Shown: positions 48,579 to 57,471, counted from the first letter of the stretch. The stretch: DNA of 64,000 nucleotides from Qipengyuania gaetbuli (GCF_020171365.1 NZ_JAIUZO010000002.1:1954001-2018000); one strand, 5' to 3'. Numbers and translations: made by a program. The notes: a model not told the origin generated them from the letters alone.

Positions 48579-50197
48579 GCGGCAGTCTCCAGGATGATGG
48601 CGGAGTAGGGGGGAAGGGCGGTCGCGCTGGCGCCGCCGATGGCGATCAGCGGCTGCCCGTCGCAATCCTCGCAGGCGATCGTGCCCGCGCCGAGGTTGAA
48701 CCGGCAGCGCAGGCGCTGGCCGCCGGCCTCGCGGACCAGTTCGAGCAGGTCGCCGTCATGTTTGCAGGCGACAACGGGGCCGTGGTGCAGTGCCGGATTA
48801 GCCTTGCGCAGGGCAATCGCCTGGCGGGTAAATTCGAGTAGCGAGCCCGCCGCACCGTCCTGGGCGGATACAGCCTTGCCGAGGTTCTCGTCGCCCACCG
48901 GCAGCCAGGGCTGGCTGCTGCCGAAGCCTGCATCCGCGCTGCCATCCCATGGCATGGGGGTTCGTGCACCGTCACGGCTGAGGGTGAGCGGCCAGTTGGC
49001 GATGGCTTCGGGATCGTGCAGCTGGTCGAACGGAATATCGACCTGCGTGAGGCCCAGCTCCTCGCCGTAATAGAGGATGGCATTGCCGCGCAGGCTTATC
49101 AGCAGGAGCACCTTGAGCCGGGCAAAACCGTCGCGGTCCTGCGGAGCGCACCAGCGGCTGAGGGCACGCGGCGCGTCGTGGTTTTCGAATGCCCAGCTCG
49201 GCCAGCCGATACCGTCTTCGTCGGGCCACTCGGCCAGCGCGGAGCAGACCAGCGTCGGCGTCAGCTTCTCGGCATAGAGGAAGTTGAACCCGTAGGCGGA
49301 ATTGAGATGGCTCTCGCCTTCCGTAAAGGCCTTCATCTCGCGTTCTGCATCGTCCCCGCCGACTTCGGCGACGGTGAACACGCCGTCATATTCGTCGGTC
49401 AGGGCGCGAATACGCTCGATGAAAGCGGGAATGTCGGGGTGCGACTGGTTGTAGGTCTTGAGCTGGAAGTCGAACGGGCGCGTGCGCTGCCGGTCGGTGG
49501 CCGGCGCCGGCGGATTGTCGCGCAATTGCGGGTCGTGCATCGCGAAATTGAGCGCGTCGATGCGGAAACCGTCGACCCCTCGTTCCAGCCAGAAGCGCAT
49601 GACGTCCAGCACCGCCTGCTGCACCTGCGGATTGTGCAGGTTCATCTGCGGCTGGCTGTTGAGGAAATTGTGCAGGTAATACTGGCCGCGGCGCGCGTCC
49701 CAAGTCCACGCCGGTCCGCCGAACACCGACTGCCAGTTGGAAGGCGGCGAGCCGTCCGGCTTGGCATCGGCCCAGACATACCAGTCGGCCTTTGCATTAT
49801 CGCGGCTGGAACGGCTTTCGGCGAACCAGTCGTGCTCGTCCGAAGTGTGCGAATAGACCTGGTCGATCAGCACCTTGAGGCCCAGTTCGTGCGCGCGGGC
49901 GACCAGCGCGTCGAAATCGGTCAGCGAGCCGAAGATCGGGTCGACGTCGCAATAGTCGGACACATCGTATCCGAAATCCTTCATCGGCGACTTGAAGAAG
50001 GGCGAAATCCAGATCGCATCGACACCCAGGCCGGCAATGTGCGGCAGCTTCTCGGTAATGCCGGGAAGGTCGCCGATACCGTCCCCGTTCGAATCCCGGA
50101 AACTGCGCGGATAGATCTGGTAGATCACCGCACCCTTCCACCAGGGCAGGTCGGTAGCGTCGGTGTGAACGTTCACAATCGGACTTGCGCGGTTCAT
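48575..50197 (-). CDS. Cytosolic GH13 alpha-glucosidase (subfamily 23 type)
   Basis: 540 residues from ATG 50197, no signal peptide. Complete GH13 machinery: nucleophile Asp214 in VDGFRIDALN, acid/base Glu278 in FTVAEVGG, and Asp341 in FENHDAPR. The stretch IDQVYSHTSDEHDWF, with Ser in place of the usual Asn before His, is typical of the GH13_23 and _17 group of alpha-1,4/1,6-glucosidases. It would split imported maltose or isomalto-oligosaccharides to glucose. Overlaps both neighbours by four bases. Confidence 0.94.
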   Translation of the reverse strand: MNRASPIVNVHTDATDLPWWKGAVIYQIYPRSFRDSNGDGIGDLPGITEKLPHIAGLGVDAIWISPFFKSPMKDFGYDVSDYCDVDPIFGSLTDFDALVARAHELGLKVLIDQVYSHTSDEHDWFAESRSSRDNAKADWYVWADAKPDGSPPSNWQSVFGGPAWTWDARRGQYYLHNFLNSQPQMNLHNPQVQQAVLDVMRFWLERGVDGFRIDALNFAMHDPQLRDNPPAPATDRQRTRPFDFQLKTYNQSHPDIPAFIERIRALTDEYDGVFTVAEVGGDDAEREMKAFTEGESHLNSAYGFNFLYAEKLTPTLVCSALAEWPDEDGIGWPSWAFENHDAPRALSRWCAPQDRDGFARLKVLLLISLRGNAILYYGEELGLTQVDIPFDQLHDPEAIANWPLTLSRDGARTPMPWDGSADAGFGSSQPWLPVGDENLGKAVSAQDGAAGSLLEFTRQAIALRKANPALHHGPVVACKHDGDLLELVREAGGQRLRCRFNLGAGTIACEDCDGQPLIAIGGASATALPPYSAIILETAA

Positions 50198-52035
50198 TTC
50201 GAGGTCTCCGAAACGCGGCACACGGCCCAGCCGAAGGCGGGAAGGGTAAAGGCGGCGCTGCCCGGCGCGGTTACTGCCGCCGGACAGGATCCTGCAAGCG
50301 TATCGAGGCGGCGGGCATCGTAGCCGAGCATCACATTGGCGCTGCGCGGGGCGCCGGTGGTATTGAACACGGCGAGGTATTCCGTACCCTCGTCGGGATC
50401 GAACCTGCTGACGGCGAAAATGCCCGGCTCCTGCTCGTAATGGCGCACTTCCTGGCGGCCGCGGGTGAGGGCGGAGTGCGCGCGCCGGATGGCGGAGAAT
50501 TCCGCGATCAGTCGGAACAGCGGATGGTTCTCGTCGAAATTGCTGTCCGCAGTGGTCGCGTCCGTGCCGATCAGGTCATTGTCGTTGTAGACCGCGGTGC
50601 GCGAAGGGAACATGTCTTCGCGGGCAAGCTGGTCGTTGCCGTCGCCAACGAACCCCTGCTCGTCACCGTAATAGATCACCGGGCTGCCGCGCAGGCTCAG
50701 CATCATCGCGTGGCCAAGCATGACGCGCTTCAGCAACTCGTCCTGCGAGATTTCGGGCTTGTCCCATTTGATGAGCGTCGAGAACCGTCCCATGTCGTGG
50801 TTGCCGAGGAATGTGGGCAGTTTGCCCGCGGTATCCTCGCCGCCTTCATACAGTACGTCGCCGTCGAACATATGCGCCAGGACGACCGTACCCTTGTCCC
50901 GCCCGAGCAGTTCGCGCATCGCTGCCTGGAAGGCGAAATCGAGCACGGCGGGCAGTTTGTCGCGGCGGGTATACTCGGCGATGTAGCCGTTTTCCGGGAT
51001 GTCCTTGTAGACCTCGCCGAACATGTGGAAGTTCGGGATGCCGTTTTCTTTCGCCACGGCTTCGAGAGCGGGCACGAATTCCTGCCAGAAACCGGGATCG
51101 ACATGACGCGCGGTGTCGATGCGGAAGCCGTCGACGCCGGTGTCGCGCACCCAGTCGCCAAAAATCTCGATCATGCCGGCCCGCACCCGCGGATGCTCGG
51201 TGAACAGGTCGTCGAGGCCCGAGAAGTCGCCGAAGCGGCTGTCTTCGCCGGTGAACGAGCTGTTGCCGCGGTTGTGGTAGTAGATCGGATCGTTGAGCCA
51301 GGCGGGGACCTTCACGTCCTTTTCCGCCTCGGGCACGACCGGGATGTAGGCGTAGTTCGGATCGGTCAGCTTGGCAAAATTCGCCTCGCTGCTGTCGCTA
51401 TCGCCCATGAAGCCTTCGTTGATCCGCGCACCATCGGGGCCGCCGCGCGTCGAATAGGGATAGTCGCCCTTGCTGCGGTATTCGAAATTGGTCGCGTCGC
51501 CATCGGCATAGGTGATGACGTCGGCCGTATGGTTGGTGATGATGTCCATATAGACCTTCATCCCGCGCGCATGGGCGGCACCGACGAAGGCCTTGAACTC
51601 CTCCCGCGTGCCGAAATGGCCGTCGGGACGGGTGAAATCGGTGACCCAGTAACCGTGGTATCCCGCGCTTTCGTCACCGGGAGGGCCCTGCACCGGCTTG
51701 TTCTGGAAGATCGGCGCGAACCAGATGGCGGTGACGCCCAGCTTTTCCAGATAGTCGAGCCGGTCGGTCAGGCCCTTGAGGTCGCCCCCGTGGAAGAAGC
51801 CCTTGGCCGTGGGGTCGTAACCGGTCTGCAGGCGGTTGCCTGTGAAATCACCAAGGTCGTTCGTCGGATCGCCGTTCTCGAACCGGTCGGGCAGGACGAA
51901 ATAGACGATTTCCTCGCTCGGCAGGCGGTCCCTGAAATTCACTTCCGGCCCGGTCGAAACGGCAGCAGGCGGGGTCTGCGCCGTCGCACAGGCCGCGAGG
52001 CCCAGGGCCAGGAGGGGAAGGGACTTGCGGATCAT
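50194..52035 (-). CDS. GH13 alpha-amylase lipoprotein
   Basis: 613 residues. Lipoprotein signal with Cys16 (LGLAACATA), so it is exported and anchored, possibly at the cell surface. Catalytic residues: nucleophile Asp in VDGFRIDTARHVD, Glu in FHMFGEVYKDI, and Asp in FLGNHDMGRF. MDIITNHTADVI is region I. The long insert with YADGDATNFEYRSKG and the extended length resemble secreted amylases of the GH13_19-like group. It would cut starch or maltodextrin before uptake. Overlaps halogenase A and the GH13 glucosidase gene by four bases each. Confidence 0.93.
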   Translation of the reverse strand: MIRKSLPLLALGLAACATAQTPPAAVSTGPEVNFRDRLPSEEIVYFVLPDRFENGDPTNDLGDFTGNRLQTGYDPTAKGFFHGGDLKGLTDRLDYLEKLGVTAIWFAPIFQNKPVQGPPGDESAGYHGYWVTDFTRPDGHFGTREEFKAFVGAAHARGMKVYMDIITNHTADVITYADGDATNFEYRSKGDYPYSTRGGPDGARINEGFMGDSDSSEANFAKLTDPNYAYIPVVPEAEKDVKVPAWLNDPIYYHNRGNSSFTGEDSRFGDFSGLDDLFTEHPRVRAGMIEIFGDWVRDTGVDGFRIDTARHVDPGFWQEFVPALEAVAKENGIPNFHMFGEVYKDIPENGYIAEYTRRDKLPAVLDFAFQAAMRELLGRDKGTVVLAHMFDGDVLYEGGEDTAGKLPTFLGNHDMGRFSTLIKWDKPEISQDELLKRVMLGHAMMLSLRGSPVIYYGDEQGFVGDGNDQLAREDMFPSRTAVYNDNDLIGTDATTADSNFDENHPLFRLIAEFSAIRRAHSALTRGRQEVRHYEQEPGIFAVSRFDPDEGTEYLAVFNTTGAPRSANVMLGYDARRLDTLAGSCPAAVTAPGSAAFTLPAFGWAVCRVSETSK

Positions 52036-53549
52036 GCGGGGGCTTCCTGCTGGGGAGGGGCATTGATGAATCGTTGCACGAAATCGAGATGCCGCGGCAT
52101 CTGCTTCACCTCTTCGATAAGGGCGAATTCGGTGCCGTCGAGGAGCTGGCGCAGTTCCTCTTCTGCAAGCGTGTCGGCGATCGGGTTGTAGCCCCGCGCT
52201 TCCACGCCCTGTCCGACGAGCACCTGGAACCAGCCCACTTCGGTGAACAGTTCCTCGTGCTCGCGATGAATGAAACCGGAGGCCCGCCAGTTTTCCAGCT
52301 TGGCCTCCAGCGTGTCCGGCAATTCCATGTGCCGGACTGCGTCCCAGAAGGGCTCTCCCTCACGTTCGTTGGCCGTGTAGTGAAGGACGAGGAAATCGCG
52401 GATGCGGGTCCATTCGAAATCGGCCTGGTCGTTGAACCAGTCGACAATGGCCGGATCGGGCCGGCCGGCGGGAAGAACCGACAGGAACCTGCTTATCGCG
52501 CTCTGGATGAGGTGGATGCTGGTCGATTCCAGCGGCTCCATGAAACCTGCCGCCAGACCGAGAGCGAGGCAATTGCCCTGCCAGTGGCGTCGGCGCTTGC
52601 CAGTCGTGAAGCGGATGGGGCGCGGATCTCCCAGCGGCTCGCCATCGAGGTGGGAAAGCAGGGTTTCGGCAGCCTCGTCGTCCGACAGGTGCGCCGAGGA
52701 ATAGACCATGCCGTTGCCGATGCGGTGCTGCAGCGGGATGCGCCACTGCCAGCCCGCTTTCCGCGCACTGGAGCGGGTGTAGGGCGTGAAATCGCCGCCA
52801 TTGGCGCAAGGGACGGCCATTGCGCGGTCGCAGGGCAGATAATGCGTCCAGTCCTCGAACCCTGCGCCCAGCGCCTGTTCGATCAACAGGCCGCGAAAAC
52901 CGGTGCAGTCGATGAAGAAATCGCCCTCGACGCGTTCGCCGCCGTCGAGCGCGAGGGCAGCGATTGTGCCCGTGTCGCCGTGCTGTTCGACCTGCGCGAT
53001 CATGCCTTCCTTGCGCACGACCCCGCGGGCTTCCGAGAAGCGCCGGAGATAGGCGGCATAGAGGCCCGCGTCGAAATGGTAGGCATAGGGCATTTCGGGC
53101 GATTGCGGTGTGCGGCGCCCGCGCTGCATTCGCATGGTGCGCGCAGCCAGTTCGTTGAGCGAATAACGGATCAGCGGCTTGGCAATGCCGAGCTTTGCGG
53201 CACGCAGCCAGTAATGCTGGAAGGGCAGCAGTCCGACGCCGCGGCCGATATTGCCGAAAGCGTGCATGTAGCTTTCGCCCTGGCGCCGCCAATCGTCGAA
53301 TTCGATGCCGAGCTTGAAGCTGCCCTTGGTTTCACGAACGAACTCCGCCTCGTCGAGGCCGAGCGCGCCGTTGAACAGATGGATCTGCGGGATCGTTGCC
53401 TCGCCTACGCCGACCGTGCCGATGGCATCGCTTTCGACGAGCGTGATCGAGGTCCCGGGCGGGGCGAAACGGGCAAGGGCCGCCGCTGCCATCCAGCCGG
53501 CGGTTCCGCCCCCGGCTATCACGTATCTGGTAATGGTGTCCTGGGTCAT
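52032..53549 (-). CDS. Tryptophan-halogenase-family flavoprotein (A)
   Basis: 505 residues. FAD loop VIAGGGTAGWMAAAAL (residues 10-25), catalytic Lys79 in GSFKLGIEFDDW, WxWxIP motif at 267-272 (WQWRIP) and Glu341 in FMEPLESTSIH. These align with Lys79, the WxWxIP block and Glu346 of PrnA, so the halogenation site looks intact. It is a paralog of halogenase B rather than a recent copy. It is the first gene after the TonB receptor and is coupled by a four-base overlap to the amylase gene. Confidence 0.91.
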   Translation of the reverse strand: MTQDTITRYVIAGGGTAGWMAAAALARFAPPGTSITLVESDAIGTVGVGEATIPQIHLFNGALGLDEAEFVRETKGSFKLGIEFDDWRRQGESYMHAFGNIGRGVGLLPFQHYWLRAAKLGIAKPLIRYSLNELAARTMRMQRGRRTPQSPEMPYAYHFDAGLYAAYLRRFSEARGVVRKEGMIAQVEQHGDTGTIAALALDGGERVEGDFFIDCTGFRGLLIEQALGAGFEDWTHYLPCDRAMAVPCANGGDFTPYTRSSARKAGWQWRIPLQHRIGNGMVYSSAHLSDDEAAETLLSHLDGEPLGDPRPIRFTTGKRRRHWQGNCLALGLAAGFMEPLESTSIHLIQSAISRFLSVLPAGRPDPAIVDWFNDQADFEWTRIRDFLVLHYTANEREGEPFWDAVRHMELPDTLEAKLENWRASGFIHREHEELFTEVGWFQVLVGQGVEARGYNPIADTLAEEELRQLLDGTEFALIEEVKQMPRHLDFVQRFINAPPQQEAPA

Positions 53550-53566
53550 GGCTCTGGGCTCCCGTC

Positions 53567-53649
53567 ACGCCGGATGCGCGGGCCATAGCATGGCTGCGCA
53601 TCCGGCGTATCGGGGACGGGGCGGTCCGGAGGAGATGTGAACCGCCCCG
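53567..53649 (-). other. Two intercistronic stem-loops after the TonB receptor gene
   Basis: A 13-bp perfect inverted repeat (53567-53579 with 53596-53608, core CGCCGGATGCGC) has a loop that itself folds (GCCAT-AGC-ATGGC). A second 9-bp stem, CGGGGCGGT/ACCGCCCCG, lies at 53617-53625 and 53641-53649. Both fall between the receptor stop and the halogenase A start. There is no T-run, so they look like mRNA processing or stabilising hairpins rather than a full terminator. Confidence 0.7.
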
Positions 53650-53663
53650 CCGTCGATAGCCGA

Positions 53664-56471
53664 TCAGAACTTGTAGGAAACGCCGACCAGGTAGGTCCGG
53701 CCGTATTCCTCATAGTCGACCACGAACTCGCGATTGCCGTCCGTGTAGTTGATGAACGGCTCGTTCGTGAGGTTCAGCGCCTGCAGGGTGAAGGCAAGAC
53801 CGTCGAGCGACGTGCCCTCCTGGAAGCGATAGCCGATCTGCGCATCGAAGATCGATTCCGCATAGGTCTGGCGGAACGAACGGCTGGCCGAGATGCCGAT
53901 GAATTCGGCAAGGAAGCCGGTACGATAGCGGTGGCTGACACGCGCTTCGAAGCCGCTGTTTTCATAGTAGACGGTCGAGTTGACCACCCACTTCGACAGG
54001 CCGGGCGTGTCGACGTTGAACGTGTCGCCATTGGACAGGGTCACGTCGAGCTTGCTGTCGGTGTAGGACGCGCTCGACTGGACGCCGAAGCCCGGGAGGA
54101 AACCGGTCATGTCGCCCAGCGGGAGGGCGATGCTGCCTTCCACGCCGAAGATGTAGCCTTCCGCGCCGTTGTCCGGACCACCCACGAGGCCCTGCGTCTG
54201 GTTGCCGGTGGCAGCGAATGCAAGCTGCTGGGCCGGCGTCAGGGTCGGGACGAGGTAGGAGAAGTCACGCAGAACCGGAGCGTTCGGGTTCACGAAGTCG
54301 TCCAGCCACTTGTAGTAGGTTGCAAGCGCCAGGTAGCCTTCGCCGCCGAAGTACCATTCGAACGAGGCGTCGATGCCGTCTGCGACATAGGGACGCAGCT
54401 GCGGATTGCCGCCGCCACCGCTGAAGATCGAGTTGAAACCGCTCGACGGGGGCTGGTTGGCGATGCTGGCGTTATACGAAGCGTTCAGCTGGTCCATGCG
54501 CGGACGGGCCAGCGTGCGGGCCGCACCCAGGCGCAGCTTCATGTCCGGCGAGATTTCGAAGTTGAACGTCGCGCTCGGCAGAACGTGGGCATATTCGTCG
54601 CCGCCGGCCACGGGGATCAGCGCTGCGCCGATACCGCCGTTCGACTGGAAGCCGTCCGAGCTCTGGTCGGTAAAGACCAGCTGCACGCCGATGTTGCCTT
54701 CGACCGGGATCGCGCCGAGCGAACCTTCGAGGTCGGCACGAAGCCAGCCGTTCCAAACCTTCTCGTTGACGGACCAGTCGCCCGGGAACGGCAGGCTGGA
54801 GCTCTGCACGTCGGTCAGGACATAGGTGCCGTTGTTGAGCAGCACGAAGGGATCGTAGGCGACCTGCGGACCGAAGCCGAGGAAGTCGAGGCTGGCGATC
54901 GGGGTCAGCAGCGCATCGCTCGGGATCGGCAGGCGGGTCACTGCGCCGTTGGCGGCATAGACCGAGGGGCCGCCGGCAAGGCTCAGGAAGTTCTGCACGA
55001 TGTCACGCGACTTGGTGCGATCGTCGAAGGCGATACCGGCAACCAAATTCTTGACCCAGCCGCTGTCGACCTTGCCGATGACTTCTGCACGGGCCGACCA
55101 CAGTTCGTCGTCCGTCGAGGTGTCGTTGATGAAGCCGGCCTGCACGATGCCGCCGGCACCCCAACCACGCGGGTCGGTCAGCTGGATGAGGCTGGTGTCC
55201 GAATAGTCGATCGTGTTGGTGAAGTTGAACGGGAAGCCGCTCGACGGACGGGTGTAGGTCACCGTGTCCGACGGACCGGAAGCATTGGCCGCGTAGGTCA
55301 GGCCCGAATAGCTTTCGATCTGCTGCAGGCGGCGGTCCGAGCTCGAGTAGGAGACGTCGAAGTTGAGGATGACGTCGTCGTTCTCGTACTTGGTGTTCCA
55401 GCCGGCAGCGAAGGTTTCGGTGTCCTTGCGGTCGTAGTCGTTGCGGACCACGGGCTGGACGCCGGTGAAGGTCACGCTGTTCGGGAAATCGCCGCCGCTA
55501 TTGTCGGTGATCGTCGCACCCGAACCCCAGCCGGGGTTGAGCGGGAATTCGATGCCGCGCTGCGGGATACGCTCGCGATAGTCGGCATAGAAGATGTCGA
55601 TCGTGGTGTTCCACTCGAGGCTCGGTTCCCATTCGAGGGTGCCGAACACGCCCAGGCGATCGAGGTCGACCGACTTGGCGAACGGCTTCATGCCGCCAAG
55701 GACCCTGTAGCCGGCATCGTTGGGATAGCCCCAGGCGTTGAACTTCTTCACCTGGCTCGGGCTCGACTGATAGGCAGCGCCGACCGCGAGGCCGAGCGTG
55801 TCGTCGGCGAACTGGTCGACATAGGTGCCGGTGGCGCGATAGCCCCAGCCCTTCACGTCGGGGTTGAGCGAGCCGTCTTCGTTGAACTCGAGGCGACCCG
55901 AGAGCGAAACGATACGCTCACCCTTGGCGAGCGGGCGGATGGTGCGAAGGTCGACTGTACCGGCAAGGCCCTGGCCGATGAGACCGGCGTAAGGCACCTT
56001 GTAGATGACACCTTGGTCGATGAGTTCGGCCGGATACTGGTCGTATTCGACGGCGCGGTTGTCGCCCGAGGAAACGAGCTGGCGGCCGTTCAGCAGCGAG
56101 GTCGAATAGTCGGGGCCAAGGCCGCGGATCGAGAGGCTCTGTGCACGGCCGTCGATACGCTGGACGGCGAGGCCGGGCAGGCGGCCCAGCGTTTCCGCGA
56201 TCGAGACGTCGGGCAGCTTGCCGATGTCTTCCGAGCTGAATGCTTCGGCGATAACCGGCGCGTCGCGCTTCAGGTTGATCGCGGTTTCGAGCGCCTGGCG
56301 GTAGCCTTCGACGACGATGATGTTGTCTTCGCCCGGCTGTTCCTGCGAGGCGGTTTCATCGCCCGGCTCAACCGAGGCTTCCTGCGCCATTGCGGGCGTT
56401 GCGAATGCGGCCAGTGCGATAGTGACGGCGCCGGCGCTGATGCCCCCGACGAGCTTGGAACGAAATGCCAT
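53664..56471 (-). CDS. TonB-dependent receptor, MalA-like (maltodextrin uptake)
   Basis: 935 residues with a signal peptide ending FATPAMAQ. An Ala/Glu/Gln-rich stretch leads to the TonB-box-like NIIVVEG near residue 50. The plug domain reads DIGKLPDVSIAETLGRLPGL, RIDGRAQSLSIRGLGPDYS and TSLLNGRQLVSS. The 22-strand barrel ends YLVGVSYKF. This plug subtype is common for carbohydrate receptors such as Caulobacter MalA. Surrounding amylase, glucosidase and porter genes support maltodextrin as cargo. A putative operator and a 5' leader hairpin lie upstream. Confidence 0.95.
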   Translation of the reverse strand: MAFRSKLVGGISAGAVTIALAAFATPAMAQEASVEPGDETASQEQPGEDNIIVVEGYRQALETAINLKRDAPVIAEAFSSEDIGKLPDVSIAETLGRLPGLAVQRIDGRAQSLSIRGLGPDYSTSLLNGRQLVSSGDNRAVEYDQYPAELIDQGVIYKVPYAGLIGQGLAGTVDLRTIRPLAKGERIVSLSGRLEFNEDGSLNPDVKGWGYRATGTYVDQFADDTLGLAVGAAYQSSPSQVKKFNAWGYPNDAGYRVLGGMKPFAKSVDLDRLGVFGTLEWEPSLEWNTTIDIFYADYRERIPQRGIEFPLNPGWGSGATITDNSGGDFPNSVTFTGVQPVVRNDYDRKDTETFAAGWNTKYENDDVILNFDVSYSSSDRRLQQIESYSGLTYAANASGPSDTVTYTRPSSGFPFNFTNTIDYSDTSLIQLTDPRGWGAGGIVQAGFINDTSTDDELWSARAEVIGKVDSGWVKNLVAGIAFDDRTKSRDIVQNFLSLAGGPSVYAANGAVTRLPIPSDALLTPIASLDFLGFGPQVAYDPFVLLNNGTYVLTDVQSSSLPFPGDWSVNEKVWNGWLRADLEGSLGAIPVEGNIGVQLVFTDQSSDGFQSNGGIGAALIPVAGGDEYAHVLPSATFNFEISPDMKLRLGAARTLARPRMDQLNASYNASIANQPPSSGFNSIFSGGGGNPQLRPYVADGIDASFEWYFGGEGYLALATYYKWLDDFVNPNAPVLRDFSYLVPTLTPAQQLAFAATGNQTQGLVGGPDNGAEGYIFGVEGSIALPLGDMTGFLPGFGVQSSASYTDSKLDVTLSNGDTFNVDTPGLSKWVVNSTVYYENSGFEARVSHRYRTGFLAEFIGISASRSFRQTYAESIFDAQIGYRFQEGTSLDGLAFTLQALNLTNEPFINYTDGNREFVVDYEEYGRTYLVGVSYKF

Positions 56472-56541
56472 AATCGTGCTCTCCCTGATGGCCGGCCCCG
56501 GCTTTTCTTATGGACCGACTCGAAACCCCACAGGCGGCGAA

Positions 56542-56585
56542 AGCCCGCCCGTATTGGTGCTTGAATACGGGTCAGCAGGCGGGCT
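56542..56585 (-). other. Stem-loop in the TonB receptor mRNA leader
   Basis: CCCGTATT (56548-56555) and AATACGGG (56564-56571) are perfect inverted copies with an eight-base loop. AGCCCG and CGGGCT extend the stem after a bulge. It lies between the putative operator and the receptor start, so it would be in the 5' leader of the minus-strand transcript. Confidence 0.5.
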
Positions 56586-56596
56586 CAGGAAGACAG

Positions 56597-56617
56597 CATA
56601 CGTATACGCAACCGGTT
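56597..56617. promoter_or_regulatory. Putative LacI operator before the TonB receptor
   Basis: Contains ATACGTAT/CGTATACG overlapping palindromes (56598-56608) next to AACCGGTT (56610-56617), a centre typical of LacI-family sites. ACGTATACG is shared with the site before the MFS porter gene at 58510-58525. Confidence 0.55.
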
Positions 56618-56661
56618 CGCAGGGGGGCGAGTCGCGGAAATGTCACACAGCTGGAAGCCGG

Positions 56662-57354
56662 TCAGTCGAGGAACAGATTGAGCGTCAGTCGGCCCGTTTT
56701 CGGGTCGGGGTCGGGCACGAAATCTGCCCCCAAATCAGCGCAGTGGAGCGTGTTTCCGCGATAGATGACCATCGAGTTGAACGTGTCGGAGACGCGGTGG
56801 ATCTGTTCGAAAATCGCGGTGTCGCCGGAGATGTAAGCCGGGCCCGGAAGCCCGTGTTCGGCAGTCGCGGCCTCCAGCTGCGATCGGTAGGTGTCGAACC
56901 GCTCGCCATCCACGCTTTCGAAACCGGTTGCCCGCTGGCGGTAGAAGGCCGTCCCGCCGCGATCGGCCTTGTCGAGGTATAGCAGCACGGCCAGCCGCTC
57001 GCGCTCGGTACCGTCGAAATGCGGCAGGCGCTGGATGGGGGCGAGCTCCGCTGGCGCATGGGTTACGACCGAAAGGTAACATTCGCGAAAGCGGGGCAGC
57101 CGCGGCAGGGAGAAGACCTCGACCAAGCGTTCCAGCAGCGGCGCGACCATCGGCATGCCGATCTTTTCGGACACGGCCGCGCGAATGCCGGGGTAGAATG
57201 CCCCGTGAGTCCCGAACCGGTGCCGGGCAGCGATCTCGATTACCCCATCAGGATCGGTCAGCACATCGGCCACGGTCACGACCGGCTGCGTTTCTGCGCC
57301 GAATGTCTCCATCGAGACTGCGGCTCGGGGCGAAAGGGCGAGGGGGCTTTCCAT
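56662..57354 (-). CDS. DUF6445-like protein, putative Fe/2-oxoglutarate oxygenase
   Basis: 230 residues from ATG 57354; an ATG at 57411 would add 19. Residues H112 and D114 in RLPHFDGTERERL, H204 in RGNTLHCADLG and R222 in TGRLTLNLF form the H-x-D...H...R pattern of 2-oxoglutarate-dependent dioxygenases. The rest is a double-stranded beta-helix-like array. Proteins of this type are often found beside TonB receptors and tryptophan halogenases, as here. It lies upstream of the receptor gene on the same strand. The substrate is unknown; the fold call is from motif spacing. Confidence 0.75.
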   Translation of the reverse strand: MESPLALSPRAAVSMETFGAETQPVVTVADVLTDPDGVIEIAARHRFGTHGAFYPGIRAAVSEKIGMPMVAPLLERLVEVFSLPRLPRFRECYLSVVTHAPAELAPIQRLPHFDGTERERLAVLLYLDKADRGGTAFYRQRATGFESVDGERFDTYRSQLEAATAEHGLPGPAYISGDTAIFEQIHRVSDTFNSMVIYRGNTLHCADLGADFVPDPDPKTGRLTLNLFLD

Positions 57355-57405
57355 CTTCACCACGTCCAATACCGCGTTTTTATTCGCTTTGAAGGGCCTG
57401 CCGCT

Positions 57406-57460
57406 TTGCATGATCGCTTTGTCGCGCTTATGGTCCGGCCGTGGACCGGTTTTCCGGTCC
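57406..57460 (+). promoter_or_regulatory. Candidate lacI promoter and RBS-proximal inverted repeat
   Basis: TTGCAT (57406-57411) and TATGGT (57429-57434) are spaced by 17 bases, a fair sigma-70-like pair. GGACCGG (57443-57449) and CCGGTCC (57454-57460) form a perfect 7-bp inverted repeat around TTTT, ending directly against the GGAGGAGAG ribosome site of lacI. It may be an autoregulatory operator or an mRNA hairpin. Confidence 0.45.
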
Positions 57461-57471
57461 GGAGGAGAGAG

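Noticed and set aside
46644..48608. 654-codon plus-strand frame opposite GH97, and a similar one at 50185-52191 opposite the amylase
   Set aside because: Codon-position shadows of the glycosidases; no ribosome site or recognisable domain.
53637..56564. Open frame of 975 codons on the plus strand opposite the TonB receptor
   Set aside because: Antisense shadow of a GC-rich gene; the minus strand encodes a full receptor with signal peptide, plug and barrel end, while the plus frame shows no domain.
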